Positions 63,059-64,000 of a DNA stretch of 64,000 nucleotides are shown piece by piece. A program made the position numbers and the translations under genes. The notes below the pieces were generated by a model that was not told the DNA's origin, made no database searches, and saw only the letters and a program-made list of their open reading frames with translations. How positions within the stretch are numbered: the stretch's first letter is position 1; each line of letters opens with the position of its first letter. This DNA is from Argyresthia goedartella (lineage: Eukaryota; Arthropoda; Insecta; Lepidoptera; Argyresthiidae), in NCBI GenBank assembly GCA_949825045.1, contig OX463832.1:22004552-22068551 (forward strand), written 5' to 3'.

Positions 63059-64000
63059 CTGAGGGTGACGTGACAAATAAACGGTATTGTACATTATGAT
63101 ACAGGGCTGCTATACTAGGATTTTTTATTTGAGACCAAATATGTAAACAAAGGCTAGATCGATGGCTGCTATTATTGAGAAAAAAATAGCTATAATTTAT
63201 TTTCATCTCTGTTTTAAAACTTCTGAAACAACTAAACATACTCAGTCAGACAGATTTGTATATAGATGTAACATTAATTTTATGTTAAGGACAACAGTTC
63301 TTTCCGGCGAAAGGAAATATGGTGCTTGCAACACTTAAGGATTTTTTGAACGTATGCAAAAAGAAACTGCCAAAGCTAAAAAAACGCGGACAACATTTGT
63401 AAACATTTTTTCCTTCTTTATATCTGTTTACTCCTAAACCACGCAACCGATTTTTATTGGGTTTTAACCATCAGCTAGATAGTCTTTAACAGAAAGTATA
63501 TTACGCCGATAACGATATTGATGGCTCCGTAGGCGGGTTCGTAACCCGCCCATGGTAAACATTTGTGTGATGAGCACACTCTTGTCTTTGCCTTGTTTCT
63601 GAAATATGAAAAAAAAAATGGTTTCAACTGGAATGTCATTTTGACAGTGACATTTCTTTGTATACATATTTGGCCTCAAATTAAAAATCCTAGTATAAGT
63701 GTGGTTTAATAACCTAGTGTGTATGATCAATGCACACGTGTTTCATACGACGTTTTTCAACACAGTTACGAGGATTCAAACAGACTTGTATTAATAACAA
63801 CCACACAACGGAAAAGGAAAGAAATATTTATGGAAAATGGTGGTCAGCGCCACATATAAAGGCACTGGAAAAGCTAGAAAGCCTGCAAAAATTGGTTTGG
63901 ATAAGCAAATTAAGGTTAATATGTAGTGAAAAAATATTATTTGGTGAAACAACGACACAAATATGATTGATATGTATTAACCTAAAATTGTTTATTTATT
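63059..64000. other. Upstream RNF220-like intron, unassigned
   Basis: No exon was found. A minus-strand frame ending ILSVKDYLADG (about 63500-63464) resembles the last residues of the 25600-type LINE polymerases, next to a GGCGGGTTCGTAACCCGCCC palindrome. The rest is AT-rich. Confidence 0.4.

Overview
The window is eukaryotic and almost certainly from a moth or butterfly. Its genes are broken into short exons with GT-AG introns, and most of the DNA is repeat: tRNA-derived SINEs with ATT-rich tails, a GGGTTCCGTACCC family that I associate with Lepidoptera, Jockey- and I-clade LINE pieces, a Bel-Pao LTR element, a piggyBac element, many MITE/foldback elements and several tandem arrays. No bacterial, CRISPR or operon-type content is present.

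Three host genes were rebuilt from exons by checking splice signals, phase and protein continuity. (1) A C2H2 zinc-finger gene lies on the minus strand at 41157..6047, with 12 coding exons, about 448 residues, a start codon and a stop codon. (2) A dynein axonemal light chain 1 gene (DNAL1-like, LRR protein) lies on the plus strand at 42393..47794, with 5 coding exons and about 213 residues, complete. (3) The 3' end of an RNF220-like RING E3 ubiquitin ligase gene lies on the minus strand at 63058..53079, with 5 exons and the C-terminal 146 residues; the rest lies beyond the right edge. Genes 1 and 2 are head to head with about 1.24 kb between start codons. Genes 2 and 3 are tail to tail.

Layout. 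1-5.8 kb: a foldback element with a 41-bp minisatellite core, split by a piggyBac element whose transposase is frameshifted, then MITEs and a decayed minisatellite. 6.0-41.2 kb: the zinc-finger gene. Its introns hold a GT microsatellite, a Jockey RT fragment, a 2,133-bp tandem duplication (8231-12496), a Bel-Pao element (14069-23634) with an I-clade LINE nested inside it (14802-20309), a 34-bp array, SINEs, MITEs, a 9-bp minisatellite and a decayed duplicate of exon 5. 41.2-42.4 kb: divergent promoter region. 42.4-47.8 kb: DNAL1-like gene. 47.8-53.1 kb: repeat-rich gap with an 82-bp and a 33-bp array. 53.1-64 kb: RNF220-like gene, with a 2.3-kb array of 67-bp units in the intron that splits its RING domain.

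The strongest observations are structural: two nested insertions readable to the base from target-site duplications, three tandem arrays that abut 5' splice sites, a SINE tail that forms the acceptor tract of a zinc-finger exon, a dead tandem exon copy, a symmetric 57-nt exon flanked by identical Cys-Gln/Val-Cys junctions, and a shared core module inside MITEs with unrelated ends. I found no evidence of a new multi-gene system.
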